From: Collinsella sp. AF08-23
Lineage (GTDB): Bacteria; Actinomycetota; Coriobacteriia; Coriobacteriales; Coriobacteriaceae
Reading direction: 5' to 3'
NCBI RefSeq assembly: GCF_003479805.1
Contig: NZ_QUHV01000013.1
Span: 13,657 to 65,739, forward strand
DNA length: 52,083 bases
The translations under genes were made by a program, and so were the position numbers. The notes under the pieces were generated by a model, which was not told the DNA's origin, did no database searches, and saw only the letters and a list, made by a program, of their open reading frames with translations. Below are positions 32,928 to 42,052 of the stretch, one piece after another (position 1 is the first letter of the stretch; each line of letters starts with the position of its first letter).

Positions 32928-33326
32928 TTAGGTGACAGACGCAGAATTGAGATCCGTGGCTATTTCCATCGCAACGCATTCAAGCGGTTCTTTGGGCGGG
33001 CTTGTGTAGAAAAAGGTCGCATCGACGGGGTCTCCGACCTCAAAACCTTCTTGTCCAAGATGGCCTTCCGGCACCTCGAATAAAACGGGTTCATCGCGGA
33101 ACGGAAACTCGGCAGGATCATGGTCGGTCAATTCTATTGAAGCTCGGGATCTTTCGATGTCGATAGAACGAATTATGCCCGTTGCGCTCGACAGATGAGA
33201 TGAGCTGCTGTTTACGGGAATCCTGAGGAAAACAAGGGGGATTAAAACGACGCATGCTGCAAACAGGGCGGCTCCAATGCCAAGCGGTCCGATTGTGCGG
33301 CGCTGAGTGTCTTCTCGGTCTCCCAT
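32928..33326 (-). CDS. Small membrane-anchored protein of unknown function
   Basis: A 132-residue protein with a short positive N-terminus, one transmembrane helix (residues 14-34, IGAALFAACVVLIPLVFL) and an outside domain of about 95 residues that looks like a small beta barrel (TGIIRSIDIERSRASIELTD; FEVGDPVDATFFYT). The domain has an OB-like strand pattern, but I cannot place it in a family. It converges on coaX with six bases between the stops. GC is lower than in neighbouring core genes. Confidence 0.65.
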   Translation of the reverse strand: MGDREDTQRRTIGPLGIGAALFAACVVLIPLVFLRIPVNSSSSHLSSATGIIRSIDIERSRASIELTDHDPAEFPFRDEPVLFEVPEGHLGQEGFEVGDPVDATFFYTSPPKEPLECVAMEIATDLNSASVT

Positions 33327-33721
33327 GCTCGGATCCCATCTCTAGCTTGGGTTGGGTGCTGTATCTCGGTATCATAGACGGTAATTCGATGTCGAACGCG
33401 CCGATGCTCGAGATCGAATGAAGATGTGGAAGACAATCCTCTACACCACATCATAGATGAACGCGCATGAGCTTCACGGGCATTTGTGCCTTGAGATGCG
33501 CGTATGGCACATATGACGCGCAGGTTAAATCGTTTGACCAACGCCCTGGGCGCTGTGCGTCGTGAGCGATAATCTCCCCTACGAAAAAATGCGTCGCGTC
33601 CGTGGCCTGTCGGTCTTGTCGAGCTTGCGTTGACCCGGATCGCCAAGCATCGCGCAGCATCCGACCTGCCATGTGCCCGCTCGACGCACCCCGACCGCCG
33701 CTCAACCCGTAAGGAGCTCTT
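33327..33721. other. Intergenic region before DAHP synthase
   Basis: No gene is visible in these 395 bases. The first part upstream of the minus-strand membrane protein gene is AT-richer. The second part leads into the DAHP synthase start with AAGGAG (33712-33717). Open frames here lack start signals and family resemblance. Confidence 0.5.
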
Positions 33722-34753
33722 ATGGCCATGCACTTCAAGCGCCTACTGCCCATACCCAAGGACATCCGCGAGGAGATGCCCCTGCGCGCCGACCTCGTCG
33801 AGGCCAAGCGTGCATTCGACGCCGAAGTTGCCGCCATCTTTCGCGGCGAGGACAGCCGCCGCGTACTCATCATCGGCCCCTGTTCTGCCGATCGCGAGGA
33901 CTCCGTGCTCGACTACATGACCCGCTTGGCCGAGTTGCAGGAGCGCGTCCGCGAGCGCTTGCTCATCATCCCGCGCGTCTACACCAACAAGCCGCGCACC
34001 AAGGGCACCGGCTACAAGGGCCTGTTGCACAATCCCGACCCGGAGGCCGGCGACGACCTGCTCGAGGGTGTCAAGGCCATCCGCCGCATGCACCTGCGCG
34101 TGATCGAGGAGACCGGCTTCTTCACCGCCGATGAGATGCTCTACCCCACGAACTATCAGTACTTGGTCGACCTGCTGTCCTATGTCGCCGTGGGTGCCCG
34201 CTCGGTGGAGAACCAGGAACACCGTTTGGTGGCGTCCGGCATTTCGGTGCCGGTGGGCATGAAGAACCCCACCGCGGGCTCCACGAGCGTCATGCTCAAC
34301 TCCATCTACGCCGCCCAGGCCGAGCAGGGCTTCATCTACCGCAACTGGGAGGTCGATACCCCCGGCAACCCGCTGGCCCACGCCGTGCTGCGCGGCTACA
34401 TCGGCCTCGACGGGCGCACCTACCCCAATTACCATTACGAGCACCTCGAGCGTCTGGCCGAGCGCTATACCGAGGAGGCCGGCTACGCCAACCCCGGTGT
34501 GGTGGTGGACTGCAACCACGACAACTCCGGCAAGCGCCCGCTCGAGCAGCTGCGCATCGCCAAGGAGGTGCTCGACTCCTGCCGCCGCAACGAGACCATC
34601 GACGGTATCGTCCGCGGCTTTATGGTGGAAAGCTACCTGGAGGACGGCAACCAGCCCGTCGACGGCGGCGTGTACGGCAAGTCGATTACCGACCCGTGCA
34701 TCGGTTGGGAGAAGACCGAGCAGTTCGTGCTCGACATCGCCGAGCGCGCGTAA
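33722..34753 (+). CDS. 3-deoxy-7-phosphoheptulonate synthase (type I)
   Basis: It condenses phosphoenolpyruvate and erythrose-4-phosphate, the first step of aromatic amino acid synthesis. At 343 residues it belongs to the AroF/G/H class: phosphate and PEP sites GPCSADRED, PRVYTNKPRTKGTGYKGL, the KNPTAGS motif and the metal-binding DCNHDNSGK. The allosteric class (Phe, Tyr or Trp inhibited) cannot be told by reading, so no letter is assigned. AAGGAG sits four bases before the ATG. Monocistronic, followed by a GC-rich hairpin at 34860-34891. Confidence 0.95.
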   Translation: MAMHFKRLLPIPKDIREEMPLRADLVEAKRAFDAEVAAIFRGEDSRRVLIIGPCSADREDSVLDYMTRLAELQERVRERLLIIPRVYTNKPRTKGTGYKGLLHNPDPEAGDDLLEGVKAIRRMHLRVIEETGFFTADEMLYPTNYQYLVDLLSYVAVGARSVENQEHRLVASGISVPVGMKNPTAGSTSVMLNSIYAAQAEQGFIYRNWEVDTPGNPLAHAVLRGYIGLDGRTYPNYHYEHLERLAERYTEEAGYANPGVVVDCNHDNSGKRPLEQLRIAKEVLDSCRRNETIDGIVRGFMVESYLEDGNQPVDGGVYGKSITDPCIGWEKTEQFVLDIAERA

Positions 34754-34859
34754 TGCCGTCCATCTGCACGTAACGCTCCTGCCCGCGCGTAGCATCGCGG
34801 CTACGGTCGGCGTCCCGGTCTGCGCGTAACGCCGTCCGCGTCGCATCTTCGCCGCCTGA

Positions 34860-34891
34860 GTCGCCCCGCTTCCCGATGGAGGCGGGGCGAC
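34860..34891 (+). terminator. GC-rich hairpin, possible terminator
   Basis: GTCGCCCCGC (34860-34869) and GCGGGGCGAC (34882-34891) form a perfect 10-bp stem. No T run follows, so termination is uncertain. Before it, 34747-34845 holds degenerate copies of a GCGCGTAACGCCGTCC-like unit that begins at the DAHP synthase stop codon. Confidence 0.4.
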
Positions 34892-35013
34892 TGCTAAAAT
34901 GGCAGCAGAGATTTGGCAGCGCGGCATGGTTTGGTTGCCGGGCTCTGTACCGGCCGAGCGTCCGCGCCCCCTCGGGCGCGAATCGGACTTGGCCGCACGA
35001 TTGCGAGGCGCAT

Positions 35014-36060
35014 ATGAACGGACTCGATCGCCGCGGCACGGACCGCGACCGCACGCGTGAGCTGGACAAGTATGGGTATGTCGAGGTTGATCGGGGTTTT
35101 GACGAGGGGTACCCCGATGGTGAGTCTCGGGACGCCGCATTCATGGATGTCGGGGATCCATCGGGCGCCGCGGCACTTCCCGGTGCATCGATGCCCGACC
35201 GTACACGTTGGATTATCACGGCGGCCCTCATCGTCGCTGCGCTCGTGTGCTGGTTCATTCTCCTGCCGCATTTCTCGTCGCCATCGGCACACGCTGATGT
35301 GATTGCCACGATCGACGAAAAGATTGACAACGTGCTCACGCTCACGGCGGGTTCGGCGGGCGCTTCGGCTCTCATCTCCGCCATCCCTGGCGATGCGGGA
35401 TCGCCCATCGCCGACAAGCTCATGGACCTCAGCACGGGCTTTCTCATCGTGCTCGCGGCGCTCTTCCTCGAGAAGTACCTCATCGCCATCTTCAGCGCTG
35501 CGGCGCTGGGGCTCGCATTTCCCATCGCGGCGCTGTTCGGCATCGCCGTGGTGTGGCAGTGGGGGCGCAGCCCTTGGGTGAAGATCCCCCTGGGTATTGG
35601 TGCCAAGCTGGCGGTTCTCGGTGCCGTTCTGCTGTTGGCGATCCCCACGAGCTCATGGGTGACCAACCGGATCGACGCCACGTATCAGACCTCCATGCAG
35701 GAGTCCATCGAGTCGGCGGAAACGCTGGCCGAGGGCGCTGCCGAGGCGGAGAAGAGCGATGAGAAGCAAAACGAGGGCGGTATCCTCGGCTTCTTCCAAG
35801 ACGCTATCGACACGGTGACGGGCGGGATCTCGAGTGCCGTCGAAGGTGCGCAGGAGTCGCTCAACCAGTTCATCGAGTCGCTGGCGGTTATGCTCGTGAC
35901 CTCGTGCTTGATTCCAATTCTTGTGCTGCTGTTCTACTTCTGGGTCGCCAAGATTCTGTTGGGCGTGAACATCGACATTCCTGCGACAGCCTCCGCGCTC
36001 AGCCCGCGCAAGGTGCGTCGTCGCGTGTCCGGCGCGTTCAAGGGCGGCGACCGCGCATGA
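35014..36060 (+). CDS. Predicted membrane protein of unknown function
   Basis: A 348-residue protein when started at the ATG at 35014 (GCGAGG upstream). The N-terminal 70 residues are charged and soluble (LDRRGTDRDRTRELDKYG). Hydrophobic segments follow near 74-95, 150-170, 172-200, 205-222 and 297-325. Between the last two lies a long, acidic, helical loop (SIESAETLAEGAAEAEKSDE) that may be a coiled coil. I do not recognise the family. Its stop codon overlaps the start of the methyltransferase gene (ATGA at 36057-36060), so the two are translated together. Confidence 0.8.
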   Translation: MNGLDRRGTDRDRTRELDKYGYVEVDRGFDEGYPDGESRDAAFMDVGDPSGAAALPGASMPDRTRWIITAALIVAALVCWFILLPHFSSPSAHADVIATIDEKIDNVLTLTAGSAGASALISAIPGDAGSPIADKLMDLSTGFLIVLAALFLEKYLIAIFSAAALGLAFPIAALFGIAVVWQWGRSPWVKIPLGIGAKLAVLGAVLLLAIPTSSWVTNRIDATYQTSMQESIESAETLAEGAAEAEKSDEKQNEGGILGFFQDAIDTVTGGISSAVEGAQESLNQFIESLAVMLVTSCLIPILVLLFYFWVAKILLGVNIDIPATASALSPRKVRRRVSGAFKGGDRA

Positions 36061-37004
36061 CGGGGCGGCTCCGCGTGGACGAAGCCGAGGCTTCGGGCGG
36101 GCGGCCGACGGAGGGCGCGGCCCGCATGGGGCTGACGGCGGCAAGCCGGATCGATGATGCGCCCCGCGTGGACGCGCTGGCGGCGGCCGGTCAGGCCGAC
36201 GGCGTGCCCCGCGTGGACGCATCGGCGATCACGGTCGTGTGCGGGGACGACGCGCTCCGTTCCGAGGCCGAGACCCTCGCGGCGCACCTGGGCGCACCGC
36301 TGACGGGGTGCTCGGCCGGTCCCGCGTCGCCGGCCGGCCGGCTATGCCTCAAGGTCTCGCGCGCGGGCCTCGCCCTTGCGCGCGACGGCATGGAGCTCAT
36401 GCCGGATTTCGCCGAGATGCTGCCCCGCATCAAGCCCGGCGCCCTCCAGCGCGAGATGCTGGTCAAGGCCGCGCGCATCAAGGGCGTCGAGCACCCGCGC
36501 GCCGTGGACGCGACCGCCGGGTTGGGTGAGGACTCGTTTTTGCTCGCTGCCGCCGGTTTCGAGGTGACGCTTTGCGAGGCGGACCCCGTGATCGCCGCCT
36601 TGCTGGCCGATGCGCTCGCGCGCGCCGCGCGGGACCCGTCGCTGGCCCCGATCGTCGCCCGCATGCGCCTGGTGGAGGGTGACAGCCGCGATACGCTGGC
36701 GGCGCTCGCCGCCGAGGGGGCACAGGACCCCGGTGCCCGGCCCGATGTGGTGTACCTCGATCCGATGTTCCCCGGGCGCACCAAGAGCGCTGCGGTCAAG
36801 AAGAAGTTCCAGCTCATTCACGGGCTCGAGCGCCCCGCGGATCCGTTGGACGAGGACGCCCTCCTGCGGGCCGCCCTTGCCGCGCGCCCGCGCAAGATCG
36901 TGGTCAAGCGCCCCGTCAAGGGCCCGCACCTCGCGGGCGTCAAGCCCAGCCACAGCATCGCGGGCAAGGCGGTGCGTTACGACTGCATCGTCCCTCCGCG
37001 CTGA
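36057..37004 (+). CDS. RsmJ-like rRNA methyltransferase
   Basis: A 315-residue class I SAM-dependent methyltransferase related to RsmJ, which methylates G1516 of 16S rRNA. The diagnostic stretch is LPRIKPGALQREMLVKAARIKG, followed by the SAM motif AVDATAGLGEDSFLLAAAG, the acidic motif LCEADPV, and YLDPMFPGRTKSAAVKKK with the DPMFP catalytic region. RsmJ proteins are near 250 residues; the first 65 here are an extension rich in A, G, D and R. The start at 36057 is set by the ATGA overlap with the upstream gene. Confidence 0.85.
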   Translation: MTGRLRVDEAEASGGRPTEGAARMGLTAASRIDDAPRVDALAAAGQADGVPRVDASAITVVCGDDALRSEAETLAAHLGAPLTGCSAGPASPAGRLCLKVSRAGLALARDGMELMPDFAEMLPRIKPGALQREMLVKAARIKGVEHPRAVDATAGLGEDSFLLAAAGFEVTLCEADPVIAALLADALARAARDPSLAPIVARMRLVEGDSRDTLAALAAEGAQDPGARPDVVYLDPMFPGRTKSAAVKKKFQLIHGLERPADPLDEDALLRAALAARPRKIVVKRPVKGPHLAGVKPSHSIAGKAVRYDCIVPPR

Positions 37005-37013
37005 CGCACCTCG

Positions 37014-37019
37014 TATAAT
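37014..37019 (+). promoter_or_regulatory. -10 box before the antiterminator gene
   Basis: A perfect TATAAT lies 46 bases before the antiterminator start codon. No matching -35 hexamer is obvious at 17 bp. Confidence 0.45.
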
Positions 37020-37064
37020 CAGCGTATCTGAGTCGATGACGATGCCCGAGGGGGAGTCCGGTCA

Positions 37065-37904
37065 ATGCGAGCCATCAAGCGCATCAACAACAACGCCGCC
37101 ATCTGCGTGGACGGCAGCGGGCGCCAGCTGATCGCCCTGGGCCGCGGCGTGGGGTTCGGCGACATGCCGCGCGAGGTCTCGCTCAAGGACGTGAAACGCA
37201 CGTTTTACGGCGTGGACCCCAAGTACCTCTCGTTCATCGACGAGGTCGATCCGGATATCCTGGAGTTTTCCGCCCAGTTCGCCGACATCGTGACGCAGCA
37301 GCTCTCCTATGAGCTCAGCTCCAACCTGCCCATCACGCTCGCGGACCACATCCAGTTCGCCATCAAGCGCGCCCGCGAGCACATGGTCGTCTCCATGCCG
37401 CTCGCGGTTGATGTCGAGCAGGCGCATCCCGTCGAGTATCGCCTGGCCGAGATCGCGCTCAAGGGCATTCAGCGCACCTTTGGCGTCCGCATGCCAAAAG
37501 GCGAGGCGGCGGGCATCGCCCTGTCCATCGTGAGCTCCGCCGTGGGGAGCAGTGCCCGCACCGCGGAGCTGAGCGAGCGCACGGACCGCCTGCTCGCAGG
37601 CATCGTCCAGATCGTCGAGGCCGACATGGGCGTCAAGGTCGACCAAAGCTCGTTCGCCTACACGCGCTTCACCACGCATCTGCGCTACCTGCTGGACCGC
37701 ATCGCGAAGGGCAAGCCCGTCGAGTCTGAGAACCTCGGCCTGTACGAGGTGCTCGAGGAGCAGTATCCCGAAGTCGTGGCGTGCGCCCGGCGCATAGCGG
37801 GGCTCATTTCCCGCTCATTCGATGCGGAGCTGACGCGCGAGGAGCTCATCTACCTCATCCTCCACGTCAACCGGATTATCGGCGTGACGTCGGGGGTGGC
37901 GTAA
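37065..37904 (+). CDS. BglG/LicT family transcriptional antiterminator
   Basis: A 279-residue RNA-binding antiterminator controlled by PTS phosphorylation. The N-terminal co-antiterminator RNA-binding domain spans residues 1-57 (INNNAAICVDGSGRQLIALGRGVGF). PRD1 follows at about 65-170 with conserved histidines in LADHIQFAI and EQAHPVEYRL. PRD2 spans about 172-279 with FTTHLRYLLDR and LILHVNRI. When its PTS is transporting, such a protein dimerises and binds a RAT hairpin, preventing a terminator. A RAT-like element and terminator lie downstream (38045-38134), before the EIIBC gene. This is the layout of the sac, bgl and lic systems. Confidence 0.94.
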   Translation: MRAIKRINNNAAICVDGSGRQLIALGRGVGFGDMPREVSLKDVKRTFYGVDPKYLSFIDEVDPDILEFSAQFADIVTQQLSYELSSNLPITLADHIQFAIKRAREHMVVSMPLAVDVEQAHPVEYRLAEIALKGIQRTFGVRMPKGEAAGIALSIVSSAVGSSARTAELSERTDRLLAGIVQIVEADMGVKVDQSSFAYTRFTTHLRYLLDRIAKGKPVESENLGLYEVLEEQYPEVVACARRIAGLISRSFDAELTREELIYLILHVNRIIGVTSGVA

Positions 37905-38026
37905 CGCCTTGAGGCGGCCGTCCGCGGCGGCGTCCATTCGGCGGTGCGTCGGTACCGCTCACCGCCCGTTAGCTACCGTTCGCGGCTTCTTGGCGCGATT
38001 TTCGAGACCCCGGTCCCTGTCTTCGA

Positions 38027-38134
38027 TATAGTTTGTCGCGTATTGGGTGCTACCTACGGCTCGCTCCGCAGGGCATTACCAAGATGGCGCGCTTGGATAA
38101 GCGTGCTGTCGCGTAATGCTTCGGGGCGTTTTTT
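38027..38134 (+). promoter_or_regulatory. RAT-like antiterminator RNA and conditional terminator before the PTS gene
   Basis: A TATAGT box (38027-38032) would start transcription near 38039. The RAT-like sequence runs 38045-38080: GGGTGCTACCT, a loop, then AGGGCATTACC, as in targets of LicT/SacT proteins. A terminator hairpin (AATGC at 38115-38119 with GCGTT, then a T run to 38134) follows. GCATTAC in the RAT 3' arm is complementary to GTAATGC of the terminator's 5' arm, which lets the two structures exclude each other. Confidence 0.7.
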
Positions 38135-38276
38135 CATGCCGAGGGATCGAGTGCACCGCTTTTCCCACAACACGATCAACGCTTCGGAACGCGAATGCGG
38201 GACGCCATGATGCGCACGTGGCCCCGGGAGGTCGCACACGCTACGCTGTACGCCATATCTGTGGGAAGGAAAGACG

Positions 38277-39728
38277 ATGGCAGTCGATAACAGGAAAATC
38301 GCCGAGGAGGTCCTTGCGGCCGTCGGCGGAGCCGAGAACGTCACGAGCGCCACGCACTGCATGACGCGTTTGCGCCTCAACCTCAAGGACCAGTCGGTCC
38401 CCAACGACGCCCGGATCAAGGGCATCAAGGGCGTGCTGGGCGCGCAGTGGTCCGGCGGTCAGTATCAGGTGATCATCGGCCAGAACGTGCCGAAGGTATA
38501 CGCCGAGGCCATCAAGCTCGGGGTCGATGGCGGCGGCAGCGTCGACGAGAGCCTCGACGGGGAGAAGCGGCCCTTTACGCTCAAGGGGGCGGGCGGGGCG
38601 GTGCTCAATTACCTGTCCAAGTCCATGATCTCTCTCATCCCGATCATGCTCAGCGCCGCGATGTTCCGCACGATCGCCGTGCTGATGGGTCCCGGGATGC
38701 TGAACATGTGGGCCGCTGACAGCCAGGAGTACCTCCTGTTCAACAACTGGCTCTATAACGCGGGCTTCTATTTCATGCCCATATTCCTCGGTTGGTCCGC
38801 CGCCAAGCAGCTGGGCGCCTCCCCTCAGCTGGGAATGATGCTGGGCGGCGTTTTGATCGCGCCCGAGCTCATGGATCTCGTGGCATCTGCCGCCGAGACC
38901 GGGGCGACCACCACGTCGGTGTACGGCATACCCGCCGCTCTCAACAACTACTCGAGCACGGTTCTGCCGGTCATCTTGTGCGTCCCGGTCATGTGGCAGG
39001 TTGAGAAGTTCTTCAAGAAGATCGTCCCCGACATGCTCGCGACCGTATTCGTGCCCTTCCTCACCATGGCGGTCATGATTCCCGTTTCGCTTTGCGCGCT
39101 TGCGCCCATCGGTTCCGTACTCGGCGGGGCGCTGGGCACCGTCATGTTTGGGCTTGGGAACACCGGCGGCGTGGTCACCATGCTGTCGCTCGTGGTCATC
39201 GCCGCCTTCTGGGAGTTCCTCGTGATGACGGGCATGCATCAGGTTCTGCTGACGCTCGGCATCACGCAGCTGCTTACCGCGGGCTCGGATTCTTGCGTGA
39301 TGGTCGCGGGCGGAATCGCCCAGTTCGCGACTTGGGGCATGGCATTCGGTGCATTCATGAGGCTGAAGGAGAAGGACGAGAAGGGCGCCTGTCTCGGCTA
39401 CGCCCTTTCCGGCATCGTGGGCGGCGTCACTGAACCCGCTTTGTATGGATGCGGATTCAAGTACATGCGCGCTTTGGCGGGCATGGTGGTCGGCGGCGCC
39501 GTGGGCGGTGCCCTCGCTGCGTTCTTCAACGTGACGACCTACGTTCTCGGGGCGACGAACATTCTGGGGGTCGTCGGGTTCGTTGCGGGCGGCACCGGCA
39601 ACTTCACGATGGGCGTCGTCTCTTCCCTGGTGGCGTTCGCGGTCGCCGCAGCGGTCACCTACTTCTTCGGCTTCACCAAGGAGCAGCTCGCCGAGGATGC
39701 CGAGGCGGCCGCAGCAGCCAAGCTGTAA
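38277..39728 (+). CDS. PTS EIIBC permease of the glucose/beta-glucoside superfamily
   Basis: A 483-residue membrane protein that imports and phosphorylates a sugar. The EIIB domain covers 1-85 with the phosphorylated cysteine C28 in ATHCMTRLRL. The EIIC domain covers about 105-470 with roughly ten hydrophobic segments, HQVLLTLGITQLL and the sugar-site motif GVTEPALYG. It ends in a short alanine-rich tail with no EIIA domain, so it needs an EIIA in trans, for example the one at 9447-9944. It is controlled by the RAT/terminator before it. A deacetylase gene follows after 113 bases, which suggests an N-acetylated or other acetylated sugar. The exact substrate is unknown. Confidence 0.93.
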   Translation: MAVDNRKIAEEVLAAVGGAENVTSATHCMTRLRLNLKDQSVPNDARIKGIKGVLGAQWSGGQYQVIIGQNVPKVYAEAIKLGVDGGGSVDESLDGEKRPFTLKGAGGAVLNYLSKSMISLIPIMLSAAMFRTIAVLMGPGMLNMWAADSQEYLLFNNWLYNAGFYFMPIFLGWSAAKQLGASPQLGMMLGGVLIAPELMDLVASAAETGATTTSVYGIPAALNNYSSTVLPVILCVPVMWQVEKFFKKIVPDMLATVFVPFLTMAVMIPVSLCALAPIGSVLGGALGTVMFGLGNTGGVVTMLSLVVIAAFWEFLVMTGMHQVLLTLGITQLLTAGSDSCVMVAGGIAQFATWGMAFGAFMRLKEKDEKGACLGYALSGIVGGVTEPALYGCGFKYMRALAGMVVGGAVGGALAAFFNVTTYVLGATNILGVVGFVAGGTGNFTMGVVSSLVAFAVAAAVTYFFGFTKEQLAEDAEAAAAAKL

Positions 39729-39841
39729 GGTAGGCGGACCGATGCTTTGCGAGCCCATTCGCCCGCATCGCCGCATGAAGATTTGCGCTGGAAGGTCGTT
39801 ATGAACGGCGGCCTTCCGCGTGTTATGGAAAGGAGTATGCA

Positions 39842-40606
39842 GTGAAGCAGCTTTTGATTCGCGCCGATGACGTGGGGTATTCGCGCGCCGTCGACCTGGG
39901 CATCGAGCGCAGCGTCCGCGAGGGCCTGGTGCGCTCGGTCGGCGTGATGCCGAACATGCCCGAGGCCGCGCACGGGTGGTCGCTCATCGCCGACTGCGAT
40001 ATCGCCGTCGGGCAGCACACCAACGTGTGCCTGGGCGCGCCATGCGCCGACCCCGCGCTCATCCCGAGCCTTTTGCAGGGCAACGGCGAGTTCAAGAGCA
40101 GTCGCGAGTACCGCGCCTGCTACAAGGAGGGCGTCGATTTCGTCGACTTCGACGAGGCGGTCATCGAGATCGAGGCGCAGCTCGCGCGGTTTGTCCAGAT
40201 CGTCGGCCGCGAGCCGGAGTACTTCGAGGCGCACGCCGTGCTCTCCAAGAACCTCAACGAGGCCATCGGGCACGTGGCGCGCGAGCACGGCTATACGTAC
40301 CAGGTGCCCTCGTTTGACCCGTCCGCTGTGGTGCAGTGCGGGGGCACTCCGGTGCGGATGGTCATGCGCTCGCAAGCTCCGGGCTACGACCCTGCCGCCG
40401 CGATCCGCGAGACGGTCGAGGAGATGCGCGACGGCGAGACGGTCGTGTTCGTGTGCCACCCAGGCTACCTCGACCACTACATCCTCACGCATTCGTCGCT
40501 CACCGAGGACCGTACCAAGGAGGTCGATGCCCTGCTCGACCCCGACCTGCGCGCTTGGCTGGAGGGCCGGGGCGATCTCGAGCTCATCGATTATCGCGAC
40601 CTGTAG
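39842..40606 (+). CDS. ChbG/YdjC family carbohydrate deacetylase
   Basis: A 254-residue metal-dependent deacetylase-fold protein; ChbG removes one acetyl group from chitobiose-6-phosphate in E. coli. Family marks are IRADDVGYSRAVDLGI with the catalytic and metal-binding aspartates D9 and D10, the GQHTN motif, the EAHAV histidine and the CHPGYLD motif. Translation starts at GTG 39842, seven bases after AAAGGAG. It lies behind the PTS gene and probably shares its transcript. ChbG partners are usually Lac-family PTS systems; pairing with a glucose-superfamily EIIBC is less usual and points to a substrate I cannot name. Confidence 0.9.
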   Translation: MKQLLIRADDVGYSRAVDLGIERSVREGLVRSVGVMPNMPEAAHGWSLIADCDIAVGQHTNVCLGAPCADPALIPSLLQGNGEFKSSREYRACYKEGVDFVDFDEAVIEIEAQLARFVQIVGREPEYFEAHAVLSKNLNEAIGHVAREHGYTYQVPSFDPSAVVQCGGTPVRMVMRSQAPGYDPAAAIRETVEEMRDGETVVFVCHPGYLDHYILTHSSLTEDRTKEVDALLDPDLRAWLEGRGDLELIDYRDL

Positions 40607-40638
40607 GGTTTCCTGCTGGGAAAGCGGGCCCAGTCGGA

Positions 40639-40675
40639 GGGGCGGGCGCAGTTCAAACGCGCTCGCCCCCTTTTT
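40639..40675 (+). terminator. Terminator after the deacetylase gene
   Basis: GGGGCGGGCGC (40639-40649) pairs with GCGCTCGCCCC (40659-40669) apart from one mismatch. CTTTTT follows. It closes the PTS-deacetylase transcript. Confidence 0.88.
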
Positions 40676-40735
40676 CGCGATGGGCGTAGAATTGCCTGTC
40701 GAAAGAGGCGTGATACGAGGAGGGGCGAGGCGCAG

Positions 40736-41581
40736 ATGACGGCGGGATTGGTACTTGAGGGCGGCGGCATGCGTGGCCTGTACACGGCGGGCGTCCTCGA
40801 TGTGTTCATGGAGCATGGGATCGAGTTCGACCATGCGGTGGGCGTGTCAGCCGGTGCCGCGTTCGGCGTGAACATCAAGTCGCGTCAGGCCGGCCGCGCC
40901 ATTCGCTACAACAAGCGCTTCTGTGCCGATCCGCGTTACGCCAGCATGCGCAACCTGCTGCGCACGGGTGACCTGTACAGCGTCGATTTCGCGTATCGCA
41001 CGGTTCCTCTCGAGCTGGATCCGTTCGATGTCGAGGCACTGCAGGCGAACCCGATGCGCTTCACGGTGGTGTGCACCGATATCGTGACGGGGAAGGCCAT
41101 CTACCATGACATCGAGCGCGGTGACGAGGAGGATCTTGATTGGATCCGCGCCTCCGCGTCCGTGCCCATGCTGGCAAATCCCGTCCGCCTCGACGGGCAC
41201 ATCCTGCTCGACGGTGGCATCGCGAACTCCATCCCCGCGATGTGGATGGTTCGCCACGGATACGACCGCAACGTGGCGATCCTCACGCAGCCGGCAGGTT
41301 TTCGCAAGGAGCCCAACGGCCTCATGCCCATCCTGCGCCTGACCTTGCGCAAGTACCCTAGGCTCATTGAGCTGCTGGCCAACCGGCACGAACGCTACAA
41401 TGCACAACTCGATGACGTTGCTCGTCTTGAAGCGGAGGGGCGTCTGCTCGTCATCCGCCCGAGTGAGTCGGTAAAGGCGCCCATCTCGGTCAAAGACCCC
41501 GAGGTTCTTGAGCGCGTCTACCAGGTGGGTAGGTGCGACGGAGAGGCGCGGGTTGCGGATGTCGAGCGCTATCTGGCGTGA
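40736..41581 (+). CDS. Patatin-like phospholipase / acyl hydrolase (paralogue 2)
   Basis: A 281-residue paralogue of the patatin at 5641-6513. The oxyanion motif is EGGGMRG, the nucleophile is S38 in GVSAG and the dyad aspartate lies in LLDGGIANS. The shared NIKSRQAGRA and NRHERYN blocks show both belong to one subfamily. The C-terminal part ends with a helical VERYLA tail. The ATG follows AGGAGGGGCGAGGC. It stands alone between a terminator and a repeat-rich gap. The substrate is unknown; related proteins are lipid acyl hydrolases. Confidence 0.9.
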   Translation: MTAGLVLEGGGMRGLYTAGVLDVFMEHGIEFDHAVGVSAGAAFGVNIKSRQAGRAIRYNKRFCADPRYASMRNLLRTGDLYSVDFAYRTVPLELDPFDVEALQANPMRFTVVCTDIVTGKAIYHDIERGDEEDLDWIRASASVPMLANPVRLDGHILLDGGIANSIPAMWMVRHGYDRNVAILTQPAGFRKEPNGLMPILRLTLRKYPRLIELLANRHERYNAQLDDVARLEAEGRLLVIRPSESVKAPISVKDPEVLERVYQVGRCDGEARVADVERYLA

Positions 41582-42052
41582 GGTGTGCGCGGGCGTGATG
41601 ACGACCCCGAGTGCCGACGCTGGCATGAGGCGTGCACGGGCGAGATGGCGAGCCCGAACACCTGGCGTTGCCGCAGGGCATGCATGGCCTGCGACGGTGA
41701 ACCCGAACGCTGAAGTTCCGCGCGTGTGATGTCGAAATTGAAGCGCTACTATCGTGATTTTCTCGACATTACACGCGCGGTGCCGTTTCGGAGCGTCGGC
41801 GCCATCGCGGAGGGGGGCAGTGCTTGTTCACAAACGGAGCGAATGCGGAACCTGTGTGTCACGAAATGTGCACGCGGGAATCAAGGCTGCGGCGCGTACA
41901 CTGGTTTACGGCGGCATTCGAGGCTCAGATGGAGCGTGCCGCATGAGACGCCGGAAGGCGTGGAGATGGTGCCAGACATTTTTGAAAGACGTGAGTGGCG
42001 CCGGGGCGATCAGCCCCCGATAGCGCGCCTGCGGGCGCAGAAGGAGGACGAC
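41582..42052. other. Intergenic region with degenerate 46-bp repeats
   Basis: Directly after the patatin stop, 41582-41720 holds about three imperfect units of near 46 bp built on GCGTGCACGGGCG and GAACCCGAACGCTG-like segments. The remainder up to the RGG protein start shows no gene, although one frame is open without a credible start until 42053. AAGGAGG (42041-42047) is the ribosome-binding site of the next gene. Confidence 0.5.
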
